A stretch of DNA of 64,000 nucleotides from Cellvibrionaceae bacterium (GTDB lineage: Bacteria > Pseudomonadota > Gammaproteobacteria > Pseudomonadales > Cellvibrionaceae). Position numbers and translations under genes: made by a program. The first letter of the stretch is position 1; every line of letters begins with the position of its first letter. Below the pieces are notes generated by a model. That model saw nothing but the letters and a program-made list of their open reading frames with translations, was not told the DNA's origin and made no database searches. Where the stretch lies: NCBI GenBank assembly GCA_021151525.1, contig JAGKXD010000009.1:1-64000 (forward strand). The letters are read 5' to 3'. Positions 55,070 to 64,000 of the stretch are shown here, piece after piece.

Positions 55070-55164
55070 GGGAGTCGTCATCCTCGCGTAGCGGGGATCC
55101 AGCTCTAAAAAGACATCGAAAAAATCAGAAACTGGATCCCCGCTGCGCGAGGATGACGACTCCC
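55070..55164. repeat. 33-bp near-perfect inverted repeat before rsmE
   Basis: Left arm 55070-55102 begins GGGAGTCGTCATCCTCGC; right arm 55132-55164 is its reverse complement with one mismatch in 33; 29-bp centre. The GTCATCCTCGCG...GGGGATCCAG type is a dispersed element in many proteobacteria. Only this copy is in the window. Confidence 0.85.
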
Positions 55165-55198
55165 TACTTAACAAATTTTTAGCAAGTACAAACTTATC

Positions 55199-55924
55199 AT
55201 GCGCATCCCAAGAGTTTTCACCCACCAAGCACTTGTAACCAACAGCACACTCGCGTTAGCCGAGCCGCAATCCCATTACTTAAGTAAAGTCTTGCGCATG
55301 CAGGCTGGGCGCGAATTAATTTTATTTAACGGTGAAGGTGGCGAATACGCAGCAGAAATTTCTGCCGCACATAAAAAACATGTGGATGTTTCAGTAAAAG
55401 AATTCTTCGCAGAAAATCGCCAATCGCATTTGCAATTGGAGTTAGCAATTGGTGTTTCGCGCGGCGAGCGTATGGATTGGGTTTTACAAAAAGCGACTGA
55501 ACTCGGAGTTACCAAAATCACTCCATTGATGACCGAGCGCACTGAAGTGAAATTGGGCGGTGAACGCGCCGATAAAAAAATGGGGCATTGGCAGCAAATA
55601 ATTATCAGCGCCTGCGAACAATGCCAACGCAATTTGCTGCCGGAACTAGCCGAACCACAACATTATTCGGATTGGGTTACACAGTGCGATGCAGAATTAA
55701 AATTTGTTTTACATCACCGCGACAACAAAGGTTTACCTCAAGATAAATCCACTCAACATGTTGCGCTGTTAATTGGCCCCGAAGGTGGATTGGATGAAGA
55801 TGAAATTGCGCAAGCACTTGCGCAAGGTTTTTCGCCGCTGACACTCGGTCCAAGAGTTTTGCGTACAGAGACTGCGCCGGTTGCGGCGATTAGTTTGGTG
55901 CAATATTTGTGGGGAGATTTTTAG
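55199..55924 (+). CDS. rsmE: 16S rRNA m3U1498 methyltransferase
   Basis: 241 residues, SPOUT family. N-terminal PUA-like part (HYLSKVLRMQAGRELILFNG) and knot domain with ERMDWVLQKATELGVTKITP, SACEQCQRN, LIGPEGGLDEDE and LGPRVLRTETAPVAAIS. Modifies U1498 in 16S rRNA in the mature small subunit. Confidence 0.95.
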   Translation: MRIPRVFTHQALVTNSTLALAEPQSHYLSKVLRMQAGRELILFNGEGGEYAAEISAAHKKHVDVSVKEFFAENRQSHLQLELAIGVSRGERMDWVLQKATELGVTKITPLMTERTEVKLGGERADKKMGHWQQIIISACEQCQRNLLPELAEPQHYSDWVTQCDAELKFVLHHRDNKGLPQDKSTQHVALLIGPEGGLDEDEIAQALAQGFSPLTLGPRVLRTETAPVAAISLVQYLWGDF

Positions 55925-55946
55925 GTGTTGATAACAGCGGAGACTA

Positions 55947-56020
55947 TGGGGTCAGAGTAAAATTAAAAGCAACACAGTTCAGCTTAAAACAACTTTCAAT
56001 TCAATTTTACTCTGATCCCA
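55947..56020. repeat. 18-bp terminal inverted repeat element
   Basis: TGGGGTCAGAGTAAAATT (55947-55964) and AATTTTACTCTGATCCCA (56003-56020), 17 of 18 pairs, enclosing 38 bp. It looks like a small non-autonomous repeat. It lies between the rsmE stop and the bidirectional terminator. Confidence 0.75.
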
Positions 56021-56038
56021 TTAGAACGACCCTAAAAC

Positions 56039-56074
56039 AAAAAAGCCCTGCATTATTAGTGCAGGGCTTTTTTT
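56039..56074. terminator. Bidirectional terminator between rsmE and the chp-linked lipoprotein
   Basis: GCCCTGCA-TTATTAG-TGCAGGGC with A run before and T8 after. It ends rsmE on the plus strand and the chp unit on the minus strand; its edge touches the lipoprotein stop. Confidence 0.9.
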
Positions 56075-56729
56075 ATTGGGCTATTTTCTCTTCAAATATC
56101 AGATTCTTTTTCGTCTTCACATAATAAAAATAATAAGGCCGCGAAAAGGTTGAGCTGCACTTATCTTGCTTGGGCTTTTCTAGGTAATTGATCGTCACCT
56201 TCACGGTATTGTCCGTTAGCTCAGCTGCACTCAAAGTAGAATTAAATTCCAAGTGCGCGGCACAACTATCCACTTCACCATCATCAATAAGAATTACCTG
56301 TCCAGTTTCAAAATCCTGATTTTCAAGTGAGTGATCTACATAGGCATCTGCCAAGCTATAGAAATCTGTCGATGTGCGCATAACCTGAACATTTTTTTCT
56401 TTTTTATCAATCACTGTATAGGTTTTTGTGCCTGACCAAACCAAAACCGGTGCAATTGATGACGCCGATGAAGAGCTTGATGAACTTGAGCTACTTGAAG
56501 AGCTGGACGAACTATCGCAGCTACTGGAGCTGGATGAGCTTGAACTTGAAAAATCCGAACTGCTTGAGCTACTACTGGAACTCGAACTACTTGAGCAGGG
56601 CGTAGAAGGAACTTGCGGATTGTAGGGCGTACTGCGCTCAGCACCGCAGCCCTGCAGCACAATAATCGCGCAGATACACAACAGGATTGAATTAAATGAA
56701 CGCAAGCTGCGGCTGAAAAAATTAGTCAT
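56073..56729 (-). CDS. Poly-serine lipoprotein of unknown function
   Basis: 218 residues from the ATG at 56729, chosen because it gives a lipoprotein signal (CICAIIVLQGC, lipid Cys at 28); the longer frame to 56810 lies within chpC. Residues about 44-90 are nearly all Ser in three blocks broken by DF and CD. The rest, about 125 residues, has two or three Cys and short beta-like stretches and matches nothing I recognise. Poly-Ser linkers are typical of Cellvibrio and Saccharophagus surface enzymes. It overlaps chpC by 8 bp, so it is co-transcribed and may be an accessory of the chemosensory or pilus system. Confidence 0.75.
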   Translation of the reverse strand: MTNFFSRSLRSFNSILLCICAIIVLQGCGAERSTPYNPQVPSTPCSSSSSSSSSSSSSDFSSSSSSSSSSCDSSSSSSSSSSSSSSSSASSIAPVLVWSGTKTYTVIDKKEKNVQVMRTSTDFYSLADAYVDHSLENQDFETGQVILIDDGEVDSCAAHLEFNSTLSAAELTDNTVKVTINYLEKPKQDKCSSTFSRPYYFYYVKTKKNLIFEEKIAQ

Positions 56730-57210
56730 TCGAATGCAAATATTCCAAGAAAGTTTGTTCCATTGCAGTGATATCGGGAATGAGTGTGTATTCGCCAGCC
56801 CAAGATACATGCATCAAATCATAGCGACGATTCTCTGAATCTTCGCGTGGCCTAATCTCATCTTCACTAACACGTGCCAAACGTGGCAAGCCTTGAGTGA
56901 GAATGGCGATAAAGGGTAAGTCGCTATGCAAGCCTGTGGTATTCAATACCGCGAAGCGTGCGCGGCCATGAATTGTTGGTACTGCATCGCCGTTGAGGGC
57001 TTCTAGCGAGAGTAATGGTACCGTTAATTCACGCCACTGAAAGTTACCTAGGTACCATAGCGGTGAATTTTCTATCGTTTGGACATGTGAAGAGGGAATA
57101 ATTTCCGCCACTGTGACGTTAGGCAATAAAATTGTGTGGCCCTGCAATGGAATCAAAAGGCTCGCAACTTCTTGGATTTTTTTCTGTTCAATGCGTTTGG
57201 GTGCTCGCAT
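56722..57210 (-). CDS. chpC: CheW-like protein ChpC
   Basis: 162 residues of a CheW-like beta-barrel fold: SLLIPLQGHTILLPNVTVAEII, LGNFQWRELTVPLLSLEALNG, FAVLNTTG and LARVSEDEIRPRE. Order after chpA and chpB equals that in Pseudomonas pilG-chpC clusters. It would couple another receptor to the ChpA kinase. 73 bp separate it from chpB. Confidence 0.85.
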   Translation of the reverse strand: MRAPKRIEQKKIQEVASLLIPLQGHTILLPNVTVAEIIPSSHVQTIENSPLWYLGNFQWRELTVPLLSLEALNGDAVPTIHGRARFAVLNTTGLHSDLPFIAILTQGLPRLARVSEDEIRPREDSENRRYDLMHVSWAGEYTLIPDITAMEQTFLEYLHSND

Positions 57211-57283
57211 GCGAGTCGCTCCTGTTGCTCATTCTACTTGTTAGACTTTTCAGCGTTATTGCGTTTAACTTTTGTTAAGGGCA

Positions 57284-58255
57284 TTACAAATATTGCCGCG
57301 CGGGGCGCGAGCTTTTTAACCGTGCCAAGGCATCTGCCAATTCGGGCGGAGTGCCAGTAAAACTTACAGTTCCGGTAGCTATGGCCGCCTCCGGCATGGA
57401 AGCGATGGTGCATTGTTGGGGCGATTGCACCCAGACTTTACCGCCCTGTTGTTTGATCAAACGGCAACTTGCCGCGCCGTCATCGCCCATTCCCGAAAAA
57501 ATAATAATGCCGCTGCGCTGCCGATAAACCCGTGCAATATTGGCCGTCACCTGATCGATGGAGGGCGAGTAGCAGCCGCCCCACGGATTCTTGCCCACCA
57601 CCAAGGTGCCGTTATCGTGAATATTTACACTGCGATCGGCGGTTACCAGCGTAATGGTGTTGTCACTCAACACCGAACCCTGCTTGGCGATGCTTACGGC
57701 GTAGCGCCCTGCGCTACTCATCATTTTGACCAAGGTTTCCGCTTGGCCGCTATCAATATGCTGAACGTATACGAACGCGATATTTAATTCTGGTGGAAGC
57801 TGTTTGAGAAAATCTTTTACCGCCGCGGGCCCGCCGGTTGATGCCGCCAAAACCCAAACCTCGCTGGCTCCACCGCTTGTTTGCAGGTTTATATCGCCAC
57901 CTAAGCGCTCAAGCCGCTGCAACATACGGCGCACCCAATTGTTATAGTCGGCGCTATTTTGGGTTAGCTCTGCTGCGTCATTTACGATGACGGGAACGCT
58001 AGTCTGCTCCAACAATTCATCGATAAACGCAAGCAACGCGGCTTTTTGATCACTCGCTTCAGCACCATCCTCTGGTTCGCTGACATCTACCACCCAAGCG
58101 TCAAGGCCTTGCTCTGGGTTGGGTAAAACGGCGTTCGCACTCAACGAATAGGCGAACCCGATTTTATGACCTGCCTGCACTACCATGTTGCCAAGATATT
58201 GTTGCTTAAGTGGAGAATCCACCAATATCCCGATGCTAAGTCCTGACACCTGCAT
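57284..58255 (-). CDS. chpB: Chemotaxis-type methylesterase ChpB
   Basis: 323 residues. The N-terminal 120 residues are receiver-like in position but lack a clear phosphorylation motif. The C-terminal CheB domain shows the triad: Ser in LAASTGGPAAV, His in YVQHIDSG and Asp in SGMGDDGAA. It would demethylate or deamidate the PilJ-type receptor. Lies 66 bp after chpA. Confidence 0.9.
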   Translation of the reverse strand: MQVSGLSIGILVDSPLKQQYLGNMVVQAGHKIGFAYSLSANAVLPNPEQGLDAWVVDVSEPEDGAEASDQKAALLAFIDELLEQTSVPVIVNDAAELTQNSADYNNWVRRMLQRLERLGGDINLQTSGGASEVWVLAASTGGPAAVKDFLKQLPPELNIAFVYVQHIDSGQAETLVKMMSSAGRYAVSIAKQGSVLSDNTITLVTADRSVNIHDNGTLVVGKNPWGGCYSPSIDQVTANIARVYRQRSGIIIFSGMGDDGAASCRLIKQQGGKVWVQSPQQCTIASMPEAAIATGTVSFTGTPPELADALARLKSSRPARQYL

Positions 58256-58321
58256 GCCCCTGCAATTCGCTCAGAAAGTTATGGCATCCTGCCTATTGTT
58301 CAGAAGCTCCTTGAATCACCG

Positions 58322-61300
58322 CTATTTAATTAATTCTTTAATGTTGGATAGCAACAAGTCTTCTTGGTAAGGCTTGCCCATGTACTTGTTAACACCCAAT
58401 TCAAACGCATGCTCGCGGTGTTTTTCACCGGTACGCGAGGTAATCATGATGATTGGGATATCGCGCAGACGCGAACTCGTGCGAATGTTTTTCGCCACCT
58501 CGAAGCCGTCCATACGGGGCATTTCGATATCAAGCAACATCACATCAGGGATATGGTCTTGCAGCAATTGCAGCGCTTCCACACCATCTTTCGCCGTGAT
58601 GACGCGGAAACCTTCGCGCTCCAAGAAGCGGCCAGTTACTTTACGTACGGTAACCGAGTCATCCACCACCATAACGGTTTTCTCAGTTTCGTCTGCCACA
58701 GGCACTGCGCTTACAGCGCTTGGGTCGAGCAGGATTGCATGGCTTAAGCCGAGCGCGAGTTGTTCGCGGATAAGTGCGTGCAAATCCAAAATCACCACCA
58801 CGCTACCATCACCGGTTACGGTCGCGCCCGATACACCGCGTACCGAAGCGAATTGCGCACCGAGGGTTTTTACCACGATCTCGCGCGAGCCCAAGAGGCG
58901 ATCTACCTGCAAGGCCACGGTATTTTCGGTGCTGCGCACCAGAATGACCGGCAAGGGCAATGATTGACCATCAAGTTTGGGCGATGAGTCGCTATCCAAC
59001 ATGGTGCCTAGGTAGCGCACTAAGTAGTTGTCACCAGCGTAGTCGAAACGCGCATCCGGTTCTTGATAGTAGTGCTCAAGCTCGAAAGGGCTGACGCGCA
59101 CAATACCTTCGATGGTATTGAGCGGAATGGCGTAGAGGTCATCGCCAATTTGAACCATCAATGCACGGTTTACCGATACGGTAAACGGCAAGCGGATAGT
59201 AAATTCAGTGCCCTCACCCCAGCGCGAATCGATAAACATTGCGCCGCCGAGCTGTTTGATCTCGGAGTGCACCACGTCCATGCCCACACCGCGGCCGGAA
59301 ATTTGCGTTACTTTGTCAGCAGTAGAGAAACCGGCGTGCAAGATGAACTGCATTAAATCCTGATCGCTGAGCGGTGCATCTTCAGCCATCAGGCCGCGCT
59401 CAATAGCTTTTTCACGCACGCGCTGCAGGTTAATACCGCGACCATCGTCCGCGAGGCGCAACATTACATCGCCACCTTCACGACCAAGACTGAGGGTGAT
59501 GCGACCTTCGGCCGCTTTACCCGCCGCAACACGGTCATCCGGCATTTCAATACCATGGTCCACCGCGTTACGCAGCATGTGCTCCAGTGGCGCAACCATA
59601 CGTTCCAATACGGTACGGTCCAATTCACCTTCAACGTTATCCAGCTCGAAATCTACTTCTTTACCGAGTTCAGTCGCCGCTTGGCGAACTATACGGCGCA
59701 AACGCGGCACCAAGCGCGAGAAGGGCACCATGCGCGAACGCATCAGGCCTTCTTGCAAGTCGGTGTTAATACGCGATTGTTGCAAGAGCAGAGTTTCGGT
59801 ATCGCGGGTTTTATCCGCAAGAGTGTATTTCAAATCCATCAAGTCAGATGCGGATTCAATCAGCGAGCGCGATAGCTGTTGCAATTGCGAGTAGCGGTCC
59901 ATCTCCAGCGGGTCGAACTGCTCGTGCTGCGCCATTTGCTCCTGACGGAACAACACCTGCGCTTCGGTTTCGATATCCAAACGGCGCAGCTGTTCTTGTA
60001 AACGGTGAATGGTTGCATCCATCTCTTCAATAGATGAACCCAAGTCGCTGACCTGCTGTTCCATACGGCCACGGCTGATGGAGGTCTCACCCGCAAGGTT
60101 TACCAACTCCTCCAACAATTCCGCTGAAACTTTTACCACTTCTTGTGGGCCGGCGCGACGCGCCGCCAAGTGTTGTACTTGTGCTGGGCCAGATGAACCT
60201 TGGCGAGTGCCGCCAAATTCCGCTCCGGGAATTTTTGGCAGTGGCGCGGCCGGTGGTTTGGGCTTAGGTGCAAAAGTCAGTACGTTAGGCTTCTGGCTTG
60301 AGTCGGTGGCTGGTCTGTCGTTATCAACCACCAAACTTGGTCTGCTGTATTCAAAGCTGGGCGCAGAATTTTGTTCGGCTACTGGTTCGAACGCTTGTTC
60401 AGCCGCAAACTCTTGCTCATCTGACTCAACCACCGCAGAACTCGATGAAATATCTTCCAACTCTTCTTCCGCATCATCAACCTGATGCGCCGCCGGAATG
60501 TCGCCACTCAAGCGCGCTTGCACATTGCTCACGCCACTGTGCAATTGATCTTGATAATTGTTGAGCTGTTTAAAGAAGTTTTGATCGAGCTCGGCATCCG
60601 TATCCATCTCAATCAACATGGTTTCAAAGTTGTGCGAGAGATCGCCCAAATCTGTGAGACCCGCAAGACGCGCACCACCTTTAAAGGTGTGCAAGCAGCG
60701 TTTTAATTCTTCAACACAATCGGTGTTGTTCCAATCTTCTTGCCAATCGTGAAGCGCGCGCTCCATGTCTTCGAGCAATTCAGTCGCTTCTTCAATAAAG
60801 ATTTCAATAATTTCCGGATCGAAATCTTCATCGTTTTCAAAACTAGAAATAGGCGCTTTAGCAACAACAGGTTGCTGCACGGGCAGAGGTTTCGGCGCGA
60901 CAGCTGGAGCTACATTTTGCGGGGCTGCTGCACTAGGTGTTTCGATGATGGCTTCTTCAGCTTCATCCGCGATTGATTCAAGGGTAATCGTTTCATCGAC
61001 AAGATCTGCATCGGCAACTTGCTCAACAGTAATTCCATCGTCGATTTCTAATTCACTGAGCTCAGCAGCTTCGACCGCAGTTTCCTGCTCGATCATATCT
61101 ACTTCACTCAATTCACTTTCAACACTAAGATCTTCATCGACAAGTTCGATGTCTGATAAGTCATCAGCACTGATATCCGCAGTATCAACGCCAGCTACGG
61201 AATCAATTATAATTTCCTCATCCGCAAGATCCAGAACCAAATCTTCATTAGCGAGCAAAGGTTCATCCGCAGATATGTCTACGGAGAATTCATCTGCAAC

Positions 61301-64000
61301 TAATTCAATTTTGTCTTCAGACTCTGCACTTGCGTCTAGATCAGAATTCAGCTCACCCAACTCAATAGTTTCGAGTTGTTCAGTTTCTTCTGGTAAGGCG
61401 AAGGTAATTTCTTCAGCGTCATCTAGGTTTATGGCGAGCTCATCTTCTGCAAGCACATCCACAACAGGTAGAGTTGGAACCAGATCAGCATCTGATTCGA
61501 GCACCAATTCTTCACCCAAATCAATTACATCATCTTGCGACAGCGTAATTTCTTCTGCATCCAAATCTATTGCGTCTTCCAATTCGAGCGACGCAAATGC
61601 TTGAGATTCATCAGCAACATCGGCGGCAATAAGTTCTACTACTGGATTATCCGCAAGCGCATTTTCAGCAACAGATATGGCTTCATGCTCAGCAAGCTCG
61701 AGCGTGTCAGCCTGATCATGCAATTCAATTTCTTCGTAATCAACTTCTTCAATCAGTGGCACAGCCGCTGATTGATCTTCGACAAGTTGTTCATCAAGCG
61801 AAGCTATAGACTCAAATTCTGCCGTTGGAAGCTCTTCAACAATTGGTGATTCTGCGTCTGCAGCGGGAGAAGTTTCCGCTTCAGCAATTAAATCATCCAG
61901 CGCTTGCAAAATAGAGTCGGGCGCGTTTACCAAATTTTGGCCCGCTGCAATGGCATCGACCATATCCAGCAAAGCAATGTGCGCGGAATTAATATCGCGG
62001 CACAACGGATCTGAACACGCTAAACGTTGCGCAATAATTTGCGTATAAACTTGAGCAAGTTTTTCGCCTAAGTTTGCCATCACGGGCAGGTATGCATGGT
62101 GAGCACCACGAATCAAATTACGCAGTTCATCCAACACGGGTTGCAGTACAGAAACCTCGTCGGGCGCTGATTGCCACTGTGCAATAATTTTGTCCGCATC
62201 CAACAGCAGATTCATTTCTTCTGCCATAAAAATGGATAACAATTCTGGGTCTACCGGACGCTTGCCGTTTTCATCCAACTCTTGTTGACGAACTAGCGGT
62301 GCGACGTGAATTTCACGCAACTCTGCGACGCGCGCCGTAAATTGATGCAAGCGTGGAATATCAACTTGCTCGCCATTTTCAATTTGTGCCAAGCCGGTTT
62401 CGGTGTAACTCACCGCATCGCGCAGTAATTGCAAAATATCGTCGTTAATAACAACGTGATAAGAACGCAATTCTTTTACAAATTTTTCCAGCGGTGCTGC
62501 AAGTTCAGCAATAGGCGTAATTTCCGCCATATGCGCGCTGCCTTTTAGCGTGTGCAATGCGCGCTGAATACTATCGCTCGGCGGCTCATAAACTGGAGCT
62601 TCTGCCTCCATGTGCGCAATAAATTCTTTCAGAGTTTGCAAATGCGTTACAGCTTCTGCACCGAAAATATCCCACAACTGCGCATCGGCATCATCTGCGC
62701 CATCATCTAATGAGTAATCGGTTGGCAAGTCAACGTCATGATGGGTAATAGCGCTGCTGTAACTTTGGCTCAGCGCTGCTACTGCATCATCAACAGAAAG
62801 TTCTTCATCTGCATGCTCTGACTCAAGAGTTGCTGCGATTTCTTCGCTAGCAATATCTTCATCCGTTTCAAGCGCAAGAACTTCTTCGTAATGAATTTCT
62901 TCAGCAGATTCGTCAGCATTTTCAAACTGCAACTCTTCTGCTACTTCTGGGGCAACAGATGCAGCGCCGGACAACAATTCATCTGGCACCATACCCTTCG
63001 ACAAGGATTCCGCGAGACCGCGATAATGTTCGCTTAGCTCTGGATGTGGGTTAGGTAATTTTCGGCTAAAGGCTTCTACCATTGCTGGCAAAATTGCGCG
63101 CACTTTTTCAATAATCGCAACATGCGGCTCGCCCGCTTGAATCGTATTGTCGATAACACGATTCAACATATTTTCGATTGACCAAGATAACTCGCCAACA
63201 TCATTGGCACCTACCATGCGACCACTGCCTTTCAGTGTGTGGAAAGCGCGACGGAATTCGGTTAATGAATTTTCATCTTCAAAATTTTTCGCCCAGCGCG
63301 GGAAATATTCCGCGATGGTTTCAAGCACTTCACCTGCTTCCTCAACGAAAATTTCGACAATTTCATCATCAATATAATTTTCGTCATCGTCGTCGCTAGC
63401 GGCAACTTCAGCGGTGGGCGCAACATCTACTGACGCTTCTTCTGCAACCATTTCAGTTACAGACTCTTGCACAGCTTCAACAGCGACGGGTGTGCTCTCA
63501 ATAACGTCTTCAACCGGTAAGTCGAGATTGAGATCCACAACGTCATCGCCAGCAGTGTTTATGGCTTCAACTGTGTCTTTGGCTTCAGCAACAACTGCAG
63601 TAGCAGGAGCTGCTTTAGGTGCATTTAATGAAACCTCTATATTGCCTACAAAAGTTGGCGACACTGAAATTGTGGTCGCTGGTGATGCATAGCGGTTGCC
63701 AATAGAAGGGCCATTGCTTCGCAACAAGCTTGGCGGCTCAGATTGTTCATCCGGCTCAGCCGTTACTTCAGTTTCTGGTGCAATTTCTGGTGCAGTTTCT
63801 GGTATAACGGCTTCCGCGTCCTGCAGTGCTTCTGTTTGCATTGCGGCGTAAGCGGCGGTCAAGCTTGCTTCATCAGCTTCGGCAGCTTCTTGTGTGGTAT
63901 GTATGCTAGCTTCAGGCAAACTTGAACGCACTGCATTGATATCGGCAGATGAGATATCGGAACGCGATACTTTGGCAACAGCGTAACCTAAAGCAGCAAC
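58322..64000 (-). CDS. chpA: Hybrid chemosensory histidine kinase ChpA (5' part outside window)
   Basis: 1893 codons are visible; the frame stays open to the right edge, so the N-terminus is missing. A GTG at 63931 is internal. Phosphotransfer domains with FHTLKGSGRM (near 63230), LHTLKGSAHM (near 62550) and LHTFKGGARL (near 60690) are seen, plus a degenerate one without the HTLKG core (near 62200). A very acidic linker covers about 60985-61880. Then come the dimerisation domain, HATPase (LRNAVDHGIE, DDGRGINLQRV, GRGVGMDVV), CheW domain and a receiver VMVVDDSVTVRKV...LLDIEMPRMDG ending near 58325. Controls type IV pilus twitching and surface sensing in Pseudomonas. Confidence 0.95.
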   Translation of the reverse strand, partial: VAALGYAVAKVSRSDISSADINAVRSSLPEASIHTTQEAAEADEASLTAAYAAMQTEALQDAEAVIPETAPEIAPETEVTAEPDEQSEPPSLLRSNGPSIGNRYASPATTISVSPTFVGNIEVSLNAPKAAPATAVVAEAKDTVEAINTAGDDVVDLNLDLPVEDVIESTPVAVEAVQESVTEMVAEEASVDVAPTAEVAASDDDDENYIDDEIVEIFVEEAGEVLETIAEYFPRWAKNFEDENSLTEFRRAFHTLKGSGRMVGANDVGELSWSIENMLNRVIDNTIQAGEPHVAIIEKVRAILPAMVEAFSRKLPNPHPELSEHYRGLAESLSKGMVPDELLSGAASVAPEVAEELQFENADESAEEIHYEEVLALETDEDIASEEIAATLESEHADEELSVDDAVAALSQSYSSAITHHDVDLPTDYSLDDGADDADAQLWDIFGAEAVTHLQTLKEFIAHMEAEAPVYEPPSDSIQRALHTLKGSAHMAEITPIAELAAPLEKFVKELRSYHVVINDDILQLLRDAVSYTETGLAQIENGEQVDIPRLHQFTARVAELREIHVAPLVRQQELDENGKRPVDPELLSIFMAEEMNLLLDADKIIAQWQSAPDEVSVLQPVLDELRNLIRGAHHAYLPVMANLGEKLAQVYTQIIAQRLACSDPLCRDINSAHIALLDMVDAIAAGQNLVNAPDSILQALDDLIAEAETSPAADAESPIVEELPTAEFESIASLDEQLVEDQSAAVPLIEEVDYEEIELHDQADTLELAEHEAISVAENALADNPVVELIAADVADESQAFASLELEDAIDLDAEEITLSQDDVIDLGEELVLESDADLVPTLPVVDVLAEDELAINLDDAEEITFALPEETEQLETIELGELNSDLDASAESEDKIELVADEFSVDISADEPLLANEDLVLDLADEEIIIDSVAGVDTADISADDLSDIELVDEDLSVESELSEVDMIEQETAVEAAELSELEIDDGITVEQVADADLVDETITLESIADEAEEAIIETPSAAAPQNVAPAVAPKPLPVQQPVVAKAPISSFENDEDFDPEIIEIFIEEATELLEDMERALHDWQEDWNNTDCVEELKRCLHTFKGGARLAGLTDLGDLSHNFETMLIEMDTDAELDQNFFKQLNNYQDQLHSGVSNVQARLSGDIPAAHQVDDAEEELEDISSSSAVVESDEQEFAAEQAFEPVAEQNSAPSFEYSRPSLVVDNDRPATDSSQKPNVLTFAPKPKPPAAPLPKIPGAEFGGTRQGSSGPAQVQHLAARRAGPQEVVKVSAELLEELVNLAGETSISRGRMEQQVSDLGSSIEEMDATIHRLQEQLRRLDIETEAQVLFRQEQMAQHEQFDPLEMDRYSQLQQLSRSLIESASDLMDLKYTLADKTRDTETLLLQQSRINTDLQEGLMRSRMVPFSRLVPRLRRIVRQAATELGKEVDFELDNVEGELDRTVLERMVAPLEHMLRNAVDHGIEMPDDRVAAGKAAEGRITLSLGREGGDVMLRLADDGRGINLQRVREKAIERGLMAEDAPLSDQDLMQFILHAGFSTADKVTQISGRGVGMDVVHSEIKQLGGAMFIDSRWGEGTEFTIRLPFTVSVNRALMVQIGDDLYAIPLNTIEGIVRVSPFELEHYYQEPDARFDYAGDNYLVRYLGTMLDSDSSPKLDGQSLPLPVILVRSTENTVALQVDRLLGSREIVVKTLGAQFASVRGVSGATVTGDGSVVVILDLHALIREQLALGLSHAILLDPSAVSAVPVADETEKTVMVVDDSVTVRKVTGRFLEREGFRVITAKDGVEALQLLQDHIPDVMLLDIEMPRMDGFEVAKNIRTSSRLRDIPIIMITSRTGEKHREHAFELGVNKYMGKPYQEDLLLSNIKELIK

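Noticed and set aside
55276..55632. 118-codon frame antisense to rsmE
   Set aside because: Complete overlap with a clear rsmE gene and no recognisable protein features.
1..64000. CRISPR arrays, rRNA genes, prophage or insertion-sequence transposases
   Set aside because: No regularly spaced repeats, rRNA sequence or transposase/integrase motifs were seen on either strand.

Overview
The window looks like a chromosomal segment of a gammaproteobacterium close to Cellvibrio/Saccharophagus (Cellvibrionaceae). This is inferred from the Pseudomonas-like chp chemosensory genes, an Xps-type type II secretion operon, an xseB-ispA pair, rsmE, and a lipoprotein with long poly-serine linkers, a hallmark of that group. 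No plasmid, phage or insertion-sequence genes were recognised.

Layout. (1) 1-24.5 kb is an exopolysaccharide locus of the exosortase-A-associated type. A minus-strand run encodes a priming sugar transferase, Wza-like export lipoprotein, Wzz-like chain-length protein, a kinase-like ATPase with a broken P-loop, an outer-membrane barrel, a large TPR lipoprotein and an acyltransferase. A plus-strand block (ATP-grasp, two NodB deacetylases, FemAB-like protein) and a second minus-strand run (glycosyltransferases, low-molecular-weight phosphatase, two membrane acyltransferases, O-antigen-ligase-like protein) follow leftwards. On the right are a UDP-sugar dehydrogenase, a sugar epimerase and a DUF3473 deacetylase. 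No exosortase and no PEP-CTERM substrate is visible. (2) 24.56 kb: tRNA-Arg(CCG). (3) 24.7-39.5 kb: a minus-strand O-antigen-type operon with dTDP-rhamnose genes, Wzm/Wzt ABC exporter, WecB, glycosyltransferases, an APS kinase and three sulfotransferase domains, suggesting a sulfated surface glycan. (4) 39.5-43 kb: an intergenic-rich zone with a strong candidate Csr/Rsm-type regulatory RNA, REP-like repeats, a DUF2442 pair (one frameshifted) and a secreted protein whose codons look like those of an abundant protein. (5) 43-53.3 kb: a complete gspE-F-G-H-I-J-K-L-M-N/C-D operon. (6) 53.3-56 kb: a second candidate regulatory RNA, xseB, ispA, rsmE and several inverted repeats. (7) 56-64 kb: a poly-Ser lipoprotein, chpC, chpB and the 3' part of chpA, which runs off the right edge.

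How it fits together. The window is mostly a cell-surface and secretion region: one EPS system, one ABC-exported and probably sulfated O-antigen, a type II secretion machine and a surface-motility signalling array. Two GGA-rich RNA candidates, 14 kb apart and on opposite strands, share a GacA/UvrY-box-like upstream sequence (33 of 41 positions by hand alignment). They would fit a Gac/Rsm circuit, which in related bacteria controls EPS, secretion and motility. These RNAs are the most notable elements not explained by protein-coding genes.
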